64,000 nt of DNA from NCBI GenBank assembly GCA_958295665.1, contig OY282558.1, forward strand, positions 138,426,577-138,490,576. Direction: 5' to 3'. Shown piece after piece: positions 10,620 to 22,187 of the stretch. This stretch comes from Tipula vernalis (Eukaryota > Arthropoda > Insecta > Diptera > Tipulidae). The translations under genes were made by a program, and so were the position numbers. The notes under the pieces were generated by a model. That model did no database searches. It was given only the letters and a program-made list of their open reading frames with translations, and was not told the DNA's origin. Position 1 is the first letter of the stretch, and each line of letters begins with the position of its first letter.

Positions 10620-11760
10620 TTACTTTGGATTTTTTTTTTGGCCATTTTTACCTAAAGTTGGTTTTTTTTTTGTTACTGAAGTATCACAAGTAAATCTAAT
10701 AAGATTAGTTTTTGCATTTTTAATTGTTTTCCAATCAGGAATTCGATTTGTCATACTTGAAAATATTATCTCATCGGTACTTAAGGGAATCTTAAATAGT
10801 GAATGTATGGTCCTACTACCAGGTAAAAGTGTAGCTGCAATACCTGTGAACGCTCCAGATAACGCAATTCCTTGTACTCTGCTAAACACATTTCCCCTAA
10901 CAAACTTTAGTAGAATGTTGTATAAATATGTTTTGGCAGTACCACCTGGACCATCAATAAAGAAACATTTAGGACGAACGGAGTCAGAAATTATTTGCTT
11001 TAGTAATTATATCGAAGATTAATTTTTGTTCCGGATGTAGGTAATGTTGAAACTCATTCTTCAACATAAATATAAGGAATTGGTAAAATATTTGGAATTG
11101 GCTATTTCATTATTTTGATAATTATCCTTAAAATCCTCTATTAAATGTTCTTTGTATTTGTTCCATTTTCCTATTCATTATCATCGCACAATAGTTTTCG
11201 GTTAATGGACGCTTCCTTATACCCTTCCTTATCAGCAAATGATGTTACTCGTGTATGTGGATCTGTAAAATTATTGTTTGATAGAATAACTATTATGTGT
11301 GAACATAAGCCGGACACGGGCCAAACAGTTTACCAGATGATAATAAATTAATAAATTCTGGTTGGGATAAATATGTTCTTTAATTTTATCCCAATTAGGA
11401 TTACAAGTCATAGTAATAAATAAATGCTGATAATCATCCTGATAATTTTAATTGGTTCATTCATAGAAAATTTAATCTATTTGCTTCCATCTTACAATAG
11501 GAACCCACAATAAATTGGTGAGGTTATTTCTTGCAGAGTAAAAATTGATTAACACCTTCTCTTTCTCAAAATATAAATGAAAAATATTGAAGGTGAGTGA
11601 CATTGCTACCATTTGTAGTTTTAAGTATCATATCCCATCCACTTCCTCCATGTGGGTATATAATTGGATATGTTAAATGATCTACACCTCCATCTAAAAT
11701 ACTAAGTCGTTGTAATTGATTTTCTGATTTTAAATAAATTCTAATATGTGGGTTCGCCAG
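10620..11760 (-). pseudogene. Helitron B remnant: Rep N-part and helicase Walker region
   Basis: Read leftwards from 11760: LQRLSILDGGVDHLTYPIIY and HGGSGWDMI, then LFITMTCNPNWDKI near 11400, which are Helitron Rep landmarks. At about 11000-10620: CFFIDGPGGTAKTYLYNIL (helicase Walker A, with GGTAKT), then VQGIALSGAFTGIAATLL and GRTIHSLFKIPLS. The HUH and two-tyrosine motifs between them are missing, so the element is internally deleted as well as frameshifted. The sequence differs clearly from Helitron A, so it is another family. Confidence 0.8.
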
Positions 11761-11781
11761 AGTTTCCCATGAAAATCATTG

Positions 11782-12408
11782 CTATTTACCCGACTCATCT
11801 TGTTTTGAATGTTTATCGAAGAATTCCATACAAAGTTTCTCCTCGCCATTGAATTGTGCAACAGCTAGTATTTCCTCCGTTTCGCACCATTTTCTAAGTG
11901 ATCTATCAATACTAATTTCATGGTCGACAGAAACGCATGTTATGATTTGGTTGTGTTGATCATATATTTGGTTTACTCCTCCGACAATCCACCCTAATTT
12001 CGTGTTTAGCGCAACAGGCTTTTCTACTGCATCGACTATCTGACCATCGGATATGAGCATTAAAATTCTATCACATCCAATCAAAAGATCTATAGCGCCA
12101 GGTATATGAAAATCAGGTTCGGCTAACGACAGTTGTTTCAGATATGTCAATTTTTCGCGATCGATAGCTTGCGAAGGCAGGTTTGATGTAATTTTCGATA
12201 TTATATACGCGTTAAGGTCAATGGTAAATTGGGTGTTGGTTCTTGATCTCATTACAGGTGAATATACATCTTTTACTTTACCGGCATTTCCACCGTCTAG
12301 AGTATTAATTTGGAACTTTGCATAGGATCTTGAAAGACTAAGCCGGCTTGCGTAATTTTCAGTGACCTTGTTGAGGCGGAGTCCAAAAGAGCTTGACAGG
12401 TTTGCCAT
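11782..12408 (-). pseudogene. BEL/Pao retrotransposon protease-region fragment
   Basis: 208 residues with the pattern that follows the catalytic site of the BEL/Pao aspartic protease (DUF1758-type): IPGAIDLLIGCDRILMLISD, then VALNTKLGWIVGGV, and further on LRKWCETEEILAVAQF, the short leader to the RT domain (usually L.KFWE.EEI). The DSG active site itself is cut off at the right end, and no RT follows on the left. It lies between Helitron B (-) and Helitron C (+). A related but separate BEL/Pao copy is present at 47155-49740. Confidence 0.8.
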
Positions 12409-12449
12409 ATCCCAAATTTGTCACAAATTTCATCCAGTGCAGTCGGTAA

Positions 12450-13990
12450 CAATGCATCAGCACCCTAGTATTGAAAGGCAATTAAAGAACGCGCAACATC
12501 GACGAACTGAAAAAAATTTGGAGGTTGGTAATTATCAGTATATTCGAGGAATCGTTTTACTGTGGATGCAAAACATTTTCCGCGTGAGTTACCACTGGAC
12601 AAATTTTTCTAAAATTATTTTTCTAAAGAAATATGAACAATCAAAAAACTTCTTCGAGAATGTTCGATCAATAAACAATTCGTTGGCATTTGCGTCTATG
12701 GGTGCGAACAAAGTGCCACCTCCGGGATATGGTCCGTATTGCCTATGAATTAATAGACAAATTTATCGTATAGCTTGGACATTATACCCTGAACATGGAG
12801 ATTAACGCAAATTTGCTCAATTATACATTTTTGAAGCAAACGAAGCATCTGAGCAAAAAAAATCCATTCGCACAAAGCATTTAAAATGCTTTATAAGGTA
12901 GAACCAAAGTCCATTCGCGATGCTCAAGAAAACGATCAACGACGAAATAATTCTCCGAAATCTAATGAAGTTGTTTTAATGATGCTAATTTAAATGATGC
13001 AAACCCACGTTAAACTTGATCCAAGTTTAGAACCAATGATATATCCATTGTTTTTCCCATTTGGGGATCAAATTTGGGTATTGGTTTGCTCTTTTTTTCA
13101 ACCGTCAACTTTCAAATATAAGAAACACGCAATCTGCAAATCTACGAACTCGAGTTACTCAAATGCAGTATTATGGTTTTCAACTTTCTATGCGGCGGAA
13201 AACTAACACAACCATATTTTGTTGATGCGTACACTAAAACAGAAGTAAATCGTCTCAATTATATGTTCGACAAAATCAAAAAAAAAACTCAGAGCGGCAA
13301 AATACAGTGCCCTTATGGATTATTTGCAAAGTGAAGCTATTATTCAAGGTTTAGTCCCTGGAACAGCTGTATTCGCAGAATACGCAGCAAAAATGTCCCT
13401 AAAAGTTATCAAGAGGAATCGATAGTTAATTGTACCGGATAACCAAAATACAAGTGATTGTTCCGTACAATCCACGTGTAAGCCTCAAATTTAACTGCCA
13501 TATTAATGTCGAACGTCGTTCATCAATTCAAAGTGTGAAGTATTTATTTAAGTATGTCTACAAAGGACACGATTGTGCCAATATAGCCTTCGTTTAACAA
13601 GGCACTTTGAATCATGATGAGATTAAAACTTACATGCACTCAAGGTATGTAAGTGCGCCTGAGGTAGCTTGGCGCCTATTTACACGAATAGTCACACCTC
13701 ATTGTGAGACTGCCAATCCACCTTCCAGATGATCAAACTGTCTTATTTACCGAACAACCCATCGAAGCAAGTGTTAATCGAGCTGCCAACAAAAACACAT
13801 TGCTTACTGGATTTTTTAAACTAAATGAAACCGATGAAAATCCTCGAGAAATCATTATGTATTTGACAAAATTAATCGTGCATGGAAACCCCGACAAAGC
13901 TATGGAAATATTACCATTACCTTTTTCAGTTAATTGTGCCCCGCCCCATGTTGTGGCCAACTCTGGTACCTGTTCCATTTATAATTAGAG
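12450..13990 (+). pseudogene. Helitron C Rep-region remnant
   Basis: The plus-strand pieces match a Helitron Rep read from N to C. They are FASMGANKVPPPGYGPYC (12690-12745), RQIYRIAWTLYPEHGD (12757-12800), RRNNSPKSNEVV, PSLEPMIYPLFFPFGDQIW (about 13020-13075), GGKLTQPYFVDAYTKTEVNRL (about 13195-13250), SVKYLFKYVYKGHDCANIA with the two-tyrosine motif (about 13530-13590), MHSRYVSAPEVAWRLF, and finally HLPDDQTVLFTEQP at 13720-13770. The HUH motif between about 13400 and 13440 appears deleted. There are many stops and frame changes. No helicase part follows. Confidence 0.82.
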
Positions 13991-13994
13991 CTAA

Positions 13995-14408
13995 AACTGC
14001 TTACGTTCCCCACCCTTATCTATTTAATTTTTGAACCTTCCCGATATCGGTAAACTTTCATTTACTAAAGCTACAAGAGCTTCCATTTCCATATCAATTT
14101 TAATGCCGTCACTTTTGTGTGGCACATATCACTTATTAACCCTCGAGTGGTTTATGATCACACTAAACCATTACTTGTTTAAACCAAAAACAATGGAAAG
14201 CATTTCTTTTTCGATTTGTGCATAAGCCTGTTGTGACTGCTTCAATGTCTTCGATATTGGAAGCTACGATATCGGGTAAACTATTCTGCAACAATGCAGC
14301 TCCCAAACCAAATTTAGAGGTATCAACTGATAAAGTTTTAGCTTTGCCTACATCGTAATACTGCAAGACCGGTTCAGTATTTAATATTTCCACATTCGAA
14401 ATAAACAA
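13995..14408 (-). pseudogene. Ty3/Gypsy RNase H fragment (Gypsy 2)
   Basis: Minus-strand reading gives EPVLQYYDVGKAKTLSVDTS and KFGLGAALLQN, the start of Gypsy RNase H. After a frame change there is a run equivalent to the QIEKEMLSIVFG segment, then DHKPLEG near 14150 and a linker with ALVNESLPIS. No RT or integrase accompanies it. It abuts Helitron C on one side and a LINE on the other, so it is a stranded fragment. Confidence 0.7.
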
Positions 14409-14732
14409 ATTATTTTTCCTTAGGAGCTGTCGAAAGTTCCACTTTCATAAAATCTTAAATTGTGAAACCATAAGAAAATTCAGAAAATCTTTAAATCTTT
14501 CAGAAGTCCCTAGTCAAAATAAATAACATTTCGCTGGAAGATAAGACGAAGAAAGTCAAAACCACGCTTGCGTGGGCGGAGAAAATCACCGAACAAAAGT
14601 CGGAAGACCCTTCAGCTGGCACACAGCTTAAAAGAGTAAGATCGCAGAAGGAAAGTCCAAAAATCGCCAAGAGGACGAAGCTTCACGTTACCGTTATAAT
14701 GCCTTTTAGTGAGGTAATCAAGGATCAGCTGG

Positions 14733-15227
14733 TTGTGGCAGCCATTGACCAATCCCAAGAGGATGGCAGTTTCACGCGGCAGTTTTAGCCACCACCTACC
14801 TGAAAATCCTGTCGAAAAGAGCTCAAAAGGCTGGCATAGAAATCAGATGAAACTGACTACCTGTGCAGATCGGAGGTACCTGCGGCTTTACAAGAAGGCA
14901 GTGAAGGGACTAGGCGAGGTATGGCCCGAAGCCACCATTGCTGTTATTGATAGGAAAAAGAAACCCTCGAGACCAAGAGCTAGGATGTACATCCCTATGG
15001 AGCCTAGTGATCCGAAAGTGATACTCCAGTTGTTGGAGGTTGGCAACCCGGATTTTCAAACGCACAACTGGAAAGTTGACAAGCTCGAAGGAACAAAGGC
15101 TGAAGACCCAGTTTTTGGGCTCAAGACTCCGTATTATAGATTAATGCACTCGAGAAAACAAGGTAGGGTTTGGTCGTTCAACCTCATTCAAAATAACATA
15201 AGTTGTTTCTGCTATCAAATTTTATAA
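14733..15227 (+). pseudogene. LINE 1 ORF1 (gag-like) C-terminal part
   Basis: Contains RRYLRLYKKAVKGLGEVWP, then RARMYIPMEPSDPKVILQLL, and NPDFQTHNWKVDKLEG. This order (a W.V..LE motif after a P.D...L.LL segment) is typical of the DUF4780-like domain in ORF1 of LOA and related insect LINEs. It lies just before the endonuclease, as expected. The last residues after about 15160 are probably not element protein. The true start is upstream and disrupted. Confidence 0.6.
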
Positions 15228-15229
15228 AT

Positions 15230-15490
15230 GGAGATGTAGCAGCGGTCAGCATTGAGGTCTATAAACGAAGCCTCTGGCTAATATCAGCTTACCTAGCTTA
15301 TGATGAAGTGGATATTCCACCAAACATTCTAGGTGAGGTAATCTTGGAGGCTCAGAAGCGCAAGGTTAGGGTCATTCTAGGGAGTGATGGAAATTCTCAT
15401 CACACGATCTGGGGAAGTACGGACACAAATGAACAAGATGAGTTATTCTTTGATTACATTTTAAGTACTAACCTTTATATACAAATATAA
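15230..15490 (+). pseudogene. LINE 1 apurinic-type endonuclease fragment
   Basis: Residues SLWLISAYLAYDEVDIPP, RVILGSDGNSHHTIWGSTDT and FFDYILSTNLYIQI match the C-terminal half of the LINE endonuclease. The usual DANAHH motif is changed to DGNSHH, keeping the D, N and HH. This enzyme nicks target DNA to start reverse transcription. The N-terminal catalytic half is not recognisable, and the downstream reading is frameshifted. Confidence 0.75.
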
Positions 15491-15539
15491 CATAACACAA
15501 TAAAAGAACCACTCCTTTACTGATCATTCTTATCTTCAA

Positions 15540-16640
15540 TTTGAAATGGACTTGGCTTCCCCAAAAACTCCAATCTACAGAAATAGGAGGAAAACCAACT
15601 GGAATACCTTTAGAACAATTCTGGGAATTTCACTACCAGTTCCGCTGCCAGAACTCCAAAAACTCGGCAAGAGCTCGATGCCTTAGTGGACGAGCTGTCC
15701 CGCGCTTACAATAAAGCGATACTGGGCTTTAGTCCTCTTAGCATTCTTAGACGTAAATCTCTTTTAAAACAACAAGAAAAACAAAAGTCGCTTTAGACTG
15801 GGACTCCTATAAGGATCTTCTGATCTTGAACAGAACAGATCTGGAGACTATCCTGTGGCAAAAATTCAGGAGTCGTCGGAGATGTCTAAGCTACGCAAAG
15901 TACTAGCAACTGGTCTTTCCATCCCAAGTTATCTTCAACGGCTCTTAGGGATATGGACCACTAATAGTGCGGAATCATTGAAACTTCTGCTAGAAACTCA
16001 TTTTCCTGGTTGTCCCGAATCTGTACCTGCCACATATCAGTAGGTAATAGGGCTAGTAGCCCTGCAGGCAAAATTATTAGCAGAAAAAAGATATTGTGGC
16101 GATTAATAGCTTCAGACCACATAAGTCGCCTGGACTCGATGGTATTATATCTGCGAATTTTCAACTAACTATTGATCTAACCATTTCCTGCTTAGAGGAA
16201 ATTTCCAAATGAACGGAAGTGATGGTTGTATTTAAACCTTAGCCGGGAAATCGATCACATTGCAATCCCAAAGATCTTAGACCGATTAGATTGTCTTCGT
16301 TCTTAGCACACTTGAAAGACATATAAATAGAAGCTCATATTAGAGGCACGATTGTGCTGGAAAAGCAGTCTAAATCTCAGCATGCTTATTGGGAGATCAG
16401 TAGAGACTGCTCTTTATTCTCTTATATATTTTATTGAAAAATATTTCGAGTATAGAGAATATGCAATGGTAACTTTTTGGACATTGAAGGGACCTTTAAC
16501 AAAGAGCTTCCAGGGGCGATAACTCGGGCACTTTCTAATCTAGGAGTGGATGAATCAATGAAGGACTGGATAGATCAAATACTAAGAGTGAGAAATGCCA
16601 ATTCGGGCGAATCCTCCCGCCTCGTTAGCAACACAAAATG
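15540..16640 (+). pseudogene. LINE 1 linker and truncated reverse transcriptase
   Basis: Scattered pieces: WNTFRTILGIS and LQKLGKSS in the linker, SLKLLLETHFPGCPES (15975-16020), then RT finger motifs FRPHKSPGLDGII (about 16105-16145), NPKDLRPIRLSSFL (16265-16305), and DIEGTFNKELPGAITRALSN (about 16480-16540) carrying the first palm aspartate. The YADD box, thumb and RNase H are absent because the element stops at about 16620. Several stops and frame changes are present. Confidence 0.75.
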
Positions 16641-16752
16641 GTTTCAGTGAGTTAGAGGATAATTAAGTAAGTCGTGGTATGGCTATGGACCATTTTGTGT
16701 CTATGCATGGTTCTGGTGGAGCGTTACCTAAACCTAACCTAACCTAACCTAA
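16641..16752 (+). repeat. Short segment ending in CCTAA repeats
   Basis: After the RT breaks off there is a GC-richer non-coding segment of about 85 bases. It ends in a short CCTAA pentamer run at 16727-16752 (about five units, the first joined by an extra A). CCTAA is the complement of the canonical insect telomere unit TTAGG, but so short a run is also compatible with a simple 3' tail of a non-LTR element. I favour the 3' tail reading. Confidence 0.55.
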
Positions 16753-17491
16753 TAACTAATTATTTAACAACTACAATCTTGAATACTTAAAGCATTTTTA
16801 ACGATGTGATATGGATCCATATTTTTGTGGTGTAATAGTAGTGTGGACCTTGATAGCCTTTTGTAGCACATTGATTTTAATTGTAGGTCATATCCCCCTA
16901 TCATATTATATAAAATAAATCTTCTCCAACAATGAAAAACTCAGGTGATACATTTTTTCGGGATGGCTTTAGTAAATGTGGTGACAAATTTTTTTATTTC
17001 CAGATTTTGTAGTGCTTCTCATGTTCACTTACAATTCGTGATCAATAAGTAATGAATTTACAATATTGAAAACTGCAAACGGCAGAAATTGGAACTGTGT
17101 AACTAACTAATTTATAAATATATTTACACCTTAGAGTGGTAGACAGTGGTTATGCGCGAATTCATAGCACTTTACGCCGTATTAGCTTTAGAGGTTGAGA
17201 ACAAGGCGGTAAAAAGGACTTTGGAATTGATTGTTATAATGGGAAGAAATTTAAAAAAAATTAAAATTTAATTACTTAACACTCTTTGAGAACAAAATGA
17301 TAAATTAAAAAGACCCCCAACGTTGATACAGAAATTTTTCATTTCATTATGATTTTTAAGTACTTTAATGGTAATTCATTATGCAGTGTATATATTCAAT
17401 ATGTACGCTTGTAAATTTTAATCCTATTAATTCATCTCATTACAGTTTGTTATGCTTCATAATTTTGTACTGGACAAATAATCGCAGACGA

Positions 17492-17587
<96 letters not shown>

Positions 17588-18940
17588 GTAAACCATCGGC
17601 TTAACTATCCGCGCTAATTAAAAATTTTGCATTGTGTTGCTAGGCTTAATGCATTTATGCATGGTACAATCACAAGCAAATTTTGTTAGTGCGAATATGA
17701 TTCATAGTTTTAAAATGTTGTATGCTGTCGCGAATGAAAACTGCAAATAGACGATAAACGTGAATTGAATAGAAGTAGTTTTGGGAAAATTGGTAATTTT
17801 CAATTACAATTATGTACCAACAGACTCTGTATATATACCTTGTGAAATTTTCTTTTTCTTCAGTTTGTTTTCATTTCGTTCCGTTCTTTGATATACTGTA
17901 ACTAATTACATAAAATAAAAAAATTTGCTATTTGACATATGATGACAAATTCATATAGAGGTTTAAAGTGTATCGAGACTCACACATTCGGACATATACA
18001 TACATAAATGAATCATCTATATATAATAGTATCCTAATCAAATAACCATAAATTGGAAAAATTATTGAACAAAACAAAAACTAAATTGATCGTTACAGTA
18101 AGTACATAATTTTATGATTATTTTTCTCACGATATTGTAAATTACATTAACACAATCGAACCAAATTTGGCATTTTGTCTTGAAATGTAATTTATACTTC
18201 TCACTGCAAAACAACAATTTTAAGAAAGTATAAAATAAATATCAGAAATAAATAATAAAAGAATTCAATAATGAAAATCTATGTATGCGATATACTGTCA
18301 TTCCGTCATTTTTATAGACTTTAACACTTTCAGGTAAAATGACAGGTAGTTTTTAGAAAATTGACAAGAAAATTTCATTGCGGAAACCATGTTGTTATAG
18401 CGCAATGTATTTCTGTTTTATTTTTCTAATATTTAGGTATGGTAAAATTTTTGTCCTGGTATAGCAACACCCACCTCACCTCAATGTGTTTAATTCCAAA
18501 TTAATCGATCAAACATAAATGCACATTCTCAAGTGAAATCAATTTTTTTGTTGTTGCTTAACACGGTTTCCTTCTAAGTACGAGGTATATATGTGGCAAC
18601 TATAAATTGTGGGCGAATTAAAATTTAACCAAATTTGGCGGTACAAGAATGAAAAACGGTGTTAGAAAATTTCACTGTACGCTTGTAATTTATACAGATA
18701 CCAGAAAGTTGAAAAATTAGAGTGGATTTTATGTGCTGATAGATTTATGAAGTGCTTAGTTTAGATTTTATGATTATTGTTTGGAGTATTCGCATTATGT
18801 CAGAATATGACTAATGCGTTAAATCACTAGGGAATAATATTAGCCTGTGACTTGAAATTTACTTGCTTTTATGCGGGTCTAATTTGTTTGTAATGAGGGA
18901 TACTTTTTCAATTTCTGCATAGATGCCGAAAAGTAAAGCT
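16753..18940. other. AT-rich non-coding interval
   Basis: No coding similarity or RNA gene recognised. Apart from the (TA)n tract it is unremarkable single-copy-looking AT-rich DNA. Confidence 0.5.
17494..17584. repeat. (TA)n microsatellite, about 45 units
   Basis: An uninterrupted TA dinucleotide run of about 91 bases. Its length is likely to vary between individuals and assemblies. The open frame running through it is a low-complexity artefact. Confidence 0.97.
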
Positions 18941-19089
18941 TCCTTTAAATCAGGTTGTATTTAAAAACTGAACCCCAAACCCAAATACGAAGCCCCTAGC
19001 ATTCGGTCCCAAAACATGTATGTTTAGCAAGAGTTTCTGATAGGCTATTCTGATAGGCCTAACAGTACAATTGATGATCCAAGAAGACA

Positions 19090-19800
19090 GAGTTGTCCAC
19101 AAGGCCTTGCCTATATTTTCGGATAACTTGGCCATAAACCAGCCTACGTGGCCAACCTGATCCAGTTGTGATGAACTTTATTATATACTTCAGAAAATTT
19201 AGAATTTTCATAAATTTGTACCGCCGATCCCACAGATATTTACCGGGTCTTGCCCATATTTTTGGGTAGCTTGACCCTATGTCAGTCTACTTGGCCAAGT
19301 TGATCCAGTTCTGTTGAATTTTACTATACTTCACAGAATTTAGAACTTTTAATAATTTTGATGGTTTTTAAAATGGTTGTATCTCTGATCGCAGAGATGA
19401 ACACCAAGTCTTATATGTCATATGCCCAAGTTAACCGAAAATATGAAACAGATCCAGTGAAAATCTTTGCGATCGGAGATACAACAATTTATAAAACCAT
19501 CAAAATTATTAGAAATTCTAAATTCTGTGAAGTATAGTAAAATTCAACATAACTGCATCAGCTTGGCCACGTAGACTGGCACAGGGCCAACCTACCCAAA
19601 AATATGGGCAAGACCTGGTGAACATCTCTGTGATCGGCGGTACTAATTTTTGTAATTCATCCAAATTTATGAAAATTCTAAATCTGTGAAGGACAGTAAA
19701 GTTCATCACACCCGGATCAGGTTGACCACGTAGACTGGCATATGGCCAAGTTATTAGAAAACATAGGCAAGACCTTGTTGACATCTCTGTGATCGGCAAT
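19090..19800. repeat. Inverted repeat built of about 160-bp tandem units (foldback-like)
   Basis: The left arm (19090-19425) and right arm (19435-19800) are imperfect reverse complements centred at about 19430. For example, TTGAATTTTACTATACTTCA at 19314 pairs with its complement at 19528-19547, and the GGTCTTGCCCATA segment at 19246 pairs with the TATGGGCAAGACC segment near 19603-19615. Within the right arm the ATCTNTGNGATCGG motif recurs at about 19463, 19624 and 19783, giving a period of 159-161 bp; the left arm has the complement at about 19222 and 19386. Such an architecture is known from Foldback-type elements. No transposase was found. Confidence 0.8.
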
Positions 19801-19869
19801 ACACATTTTGTCAATTTATGAAAGTTTTTTATTCTACGAATATGGTAAGGTTCATCACAATTTGTAGCG

Positions 19870-21390
19870 TTCAGGTGTTCAGGTGTTTATGATTGGACAA
19901 AGCCACCATGTGTATGTTTACATTGACGGATTAAACGGTAAGCGGGTCATGAAACTTCGCGGCTGAACCGTTCCATTCGACCTCATTCAATATACTTAAA
20001 TGTCCACCATTTCCTTTTTTTTGTATATCCATCCTTCCTCGCAACTCATCTGGATGATTGGTGTAACAAACGGTGCAATAAAATAAATGCAATAAAAAAA
20101 AAAAAAACAACAACAAGTACAAACAATTTTTAATCCAATAATTAAATATTTTTTTTATTATTTTATTCACCATGGCACGGCGACGAAGATTGGCAACTCA
20201 ATCTGGGAAACCAACCCAGAATCACAAAAAAAAAACTTTCTAAACAATAATAATTCGGATGAGCAGTTTCGGGGCAACAGATGGCGCTAGGCATGCAGCA
20301 AACAATTATTTAAAATTAGCGCTCAAAAATTTGAGGGAAATGGCGAAAACTATGGAAGTGCGCGAAAAATATAGAAAAATAATAGGAAATTGAAGAAGAG
20401 GTGATGACGAGGAGAAGGGGATGCCGTATATTTAGACGAGGAAGATCGTATGACGGGCAGTCAAGTCTGAATCAGAGAATTGGTCAGATATAAAGAAAAA
20501 CAAAAAGCAGGAAATAAAATTTAAATTAAAGCAAAATAAAATTGGTGTGCGAATAGAAAGAAATTTGTGTATTCGCTGTTTATTTATTTTTGTTGTACAT
20601 AAACAAAATGTGTAATGAATGGTTTTTGTATTATGTTAATAAAAATTAAATAAGATACATTTTATAAAGATATAAGAAGTGCGGTTGTTTTATTTTACAA
20701 GCTGTGTTCGCTTACTTCGCTGAGTCCGCCATAATTCGGATTGTTAAAAAAATAAAATAAAAATTAAGAGGTAATAAATAGTCTGTTCATAAAAAGAAGT
20801 TTGTGGCTAAATAAAAAAGAGGTGAAGTGAATTAAAAAAAAAATAAAACGGAACAAAAACAAATGACAGCAATTGAACGTATTAGTGGTGAAAAGTGTTT
20901 TCTTAGTGATCTCAGTGCAAAGCGAGAAAAACTAAAATAAAATCATAAGTGAGTGGTGAGTCGGCGTCGTGACACGTGCAAGGTGATAAACAGCAAGCTT
21001 GGAGGCACTAAGGGGAGATCATCAGTTCGCTGCAGAGAACTTGAGCCAGCAGAAGGGTTTCAGGTGAGTTGTGCGTCCCTTATTATTGTTTCTTGTCCCG
21101 TCACGGTTTGTCGCATGGTCTCATGATACGCGATTTTGTGTGTGTTTTTTTTACCGTTAGCGCGATTATTCTAGAAAGACCCTAAAACACGCGGTGGCTT
21201 TTTAGTGGTGTTTATTTGCACCCCGCCCGAGTCATATTGCTCGCAATCGAGCTAAGCCGGCTTATCGTGCTGGTAGACTGGCGCCCAAAATCACGCACAG
21301 TGAGTTAAACAAATTCATAGTCTACCCAAGCCATCGCGCGTTGACGAACCAATTGAGACAGCACGTTACAAATTGGATAACGTTTGCCAC
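19870..21390. other. Non-coding interval with a possible LTR/primer-site or 5'UTR-like segment
   Basis: AT-rich with several poly(A) runs. Two features stand out. TTTCAGGTGAGT at about 21058-21069 is a good 5' splice donor. TGGCGCCC at about 21281-21288 resembles the tRNA-Lys-type primer-binding site of some Gypsy elements. Neither is supported by an adjacent coding region, so I do not call a gene or an LTR. Confidence 0.3.
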
Positions 21391-21394
21391 AAAG

Positions 21395-21570
21395 GCTGGT
21401 ATTGAACCAAGCTATCCGAAAATGTGTGCAAGGCCTTGTGAAAATTTCTGTGATCGGCGTTATGACAACTTCTAAAATCATCCAAAATTTTTAAAAATTA
21501 CAAATTCTGTCAAATATAGTATAATTCATCACAGTTGTATCAGCTTGGTGACAAAGACAGTTAAATGGCG
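21395..21570 (+). repeat. Dispersed copy of the 160-bp unit
   Basis: A single divergent unit in the same orientation as the right arm at 19435-19800. Shared text includes GGCCTTGTGAAAATTTCTGTGATCGGCG and the later run around AATTCTGTCAAATATAGTATAATTCATCAC, each compared by eye. It lies about 1.6 kb from the inverted repeat, so the unit is dispersed rather than confined to one array. Confidence 0.7.
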
Positions 21571-21800
21571 AAAAAAGGAAGGAAACTATTCTATAAAATG
21601 TGCGGGACTTTCGTGACGTCTCCAGGATCATAATTGAGTAGTAGATCAGGCTACATAATTATTTAAATCATCAAGAATCAGTCAACTTTTAAATTATCTG
21701 AAATAGACCAAGGTACAATTATTATTATTTACTGGAGGGCCATGTGGGCGATAAGCCACCTCGCACCGCGACCTAAAAGATCTATTGTGCTGGACCCTAC

Positions 21801-22070
21801 TTAATTATCCGTCCAGTCAATATTCAGGCTCTTAATGAATCTGACAATACTACTGGCCGGTACAAGATACATACTATCCGGGCTCATTGTTCTCCCTCCT
21901 AGATGTTGCAGTCTTTGCTGGAAAATGGCTGGGCAATGGCACAGAATATGTTGCGCTGATTCCGCTTCCAGACCACAGCAGCAGCATCCATCTGTCGTAC
22001 TTAGGCCCATCTTCTTAAGGTGATACCTTAAGGGGACATGACCTGTGAGGAAGTCAGTAAACAGCCTCAA
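21801..22070 (-). pseudogene. LINE 2 C-terminal zinc-finger region
   Basis: Residues LRYHLKKMGLSTTDGCCCCG, then AESAQHILCHCPAI, form the conserved C-terminal C..C...H....C motif (C-x2-C-x7-8-H-x4-C type) found at the end of many LINE ORF2 proteins. It ends SLNIDWTDN at a stop at 21801. Upstream text (LRKPELRLFTDFLTGHVP) belongs to the same domain but is separated from the RNase H by stops and frame changes. Confidence 0.75.
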
Positions 22071-22187
22071 CTCAGGCTTCCTAAGTTCAAGACACTCCTT
22101 AACCCTGACAGACGAAGGTGATATACATTTCTTCGCCTGCTGTAAACCTGGAATTCTGCGCCAGTAGGAGGACTTTTGAACATCCTC

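Larger units (their letters stand above)
14480..16640 (+). mobile_element. LOA/Jockey-type LINE fragment (LINE 1), decayed
   Basis: Plus-strand order is ORF1 C-terminal region, endonuclease, linker, first half of RT. The text breaks off inside the RT palm at about 16620, where an unrelated GC-richer segment and CCTAA repeats follow. It resembles the minus-strand LINE at 21720-25200 (shared ETHFP linker motif, DIEG in the RT), but the two copies are clearly divergent. Confidence 0.8.

Noticed and set aside
17381..17617. 78-codon frame with Ile-Tyr repeats
   Set aside because: Produced by the (TA)n microsatellite.
19518..19814. 98-codon frame with a repeated 53-residue unit
   Set aside because: The peptide repeat is simply the 159-bp DNA repeat being translated; useful as a measure of the unit, not as a gene.
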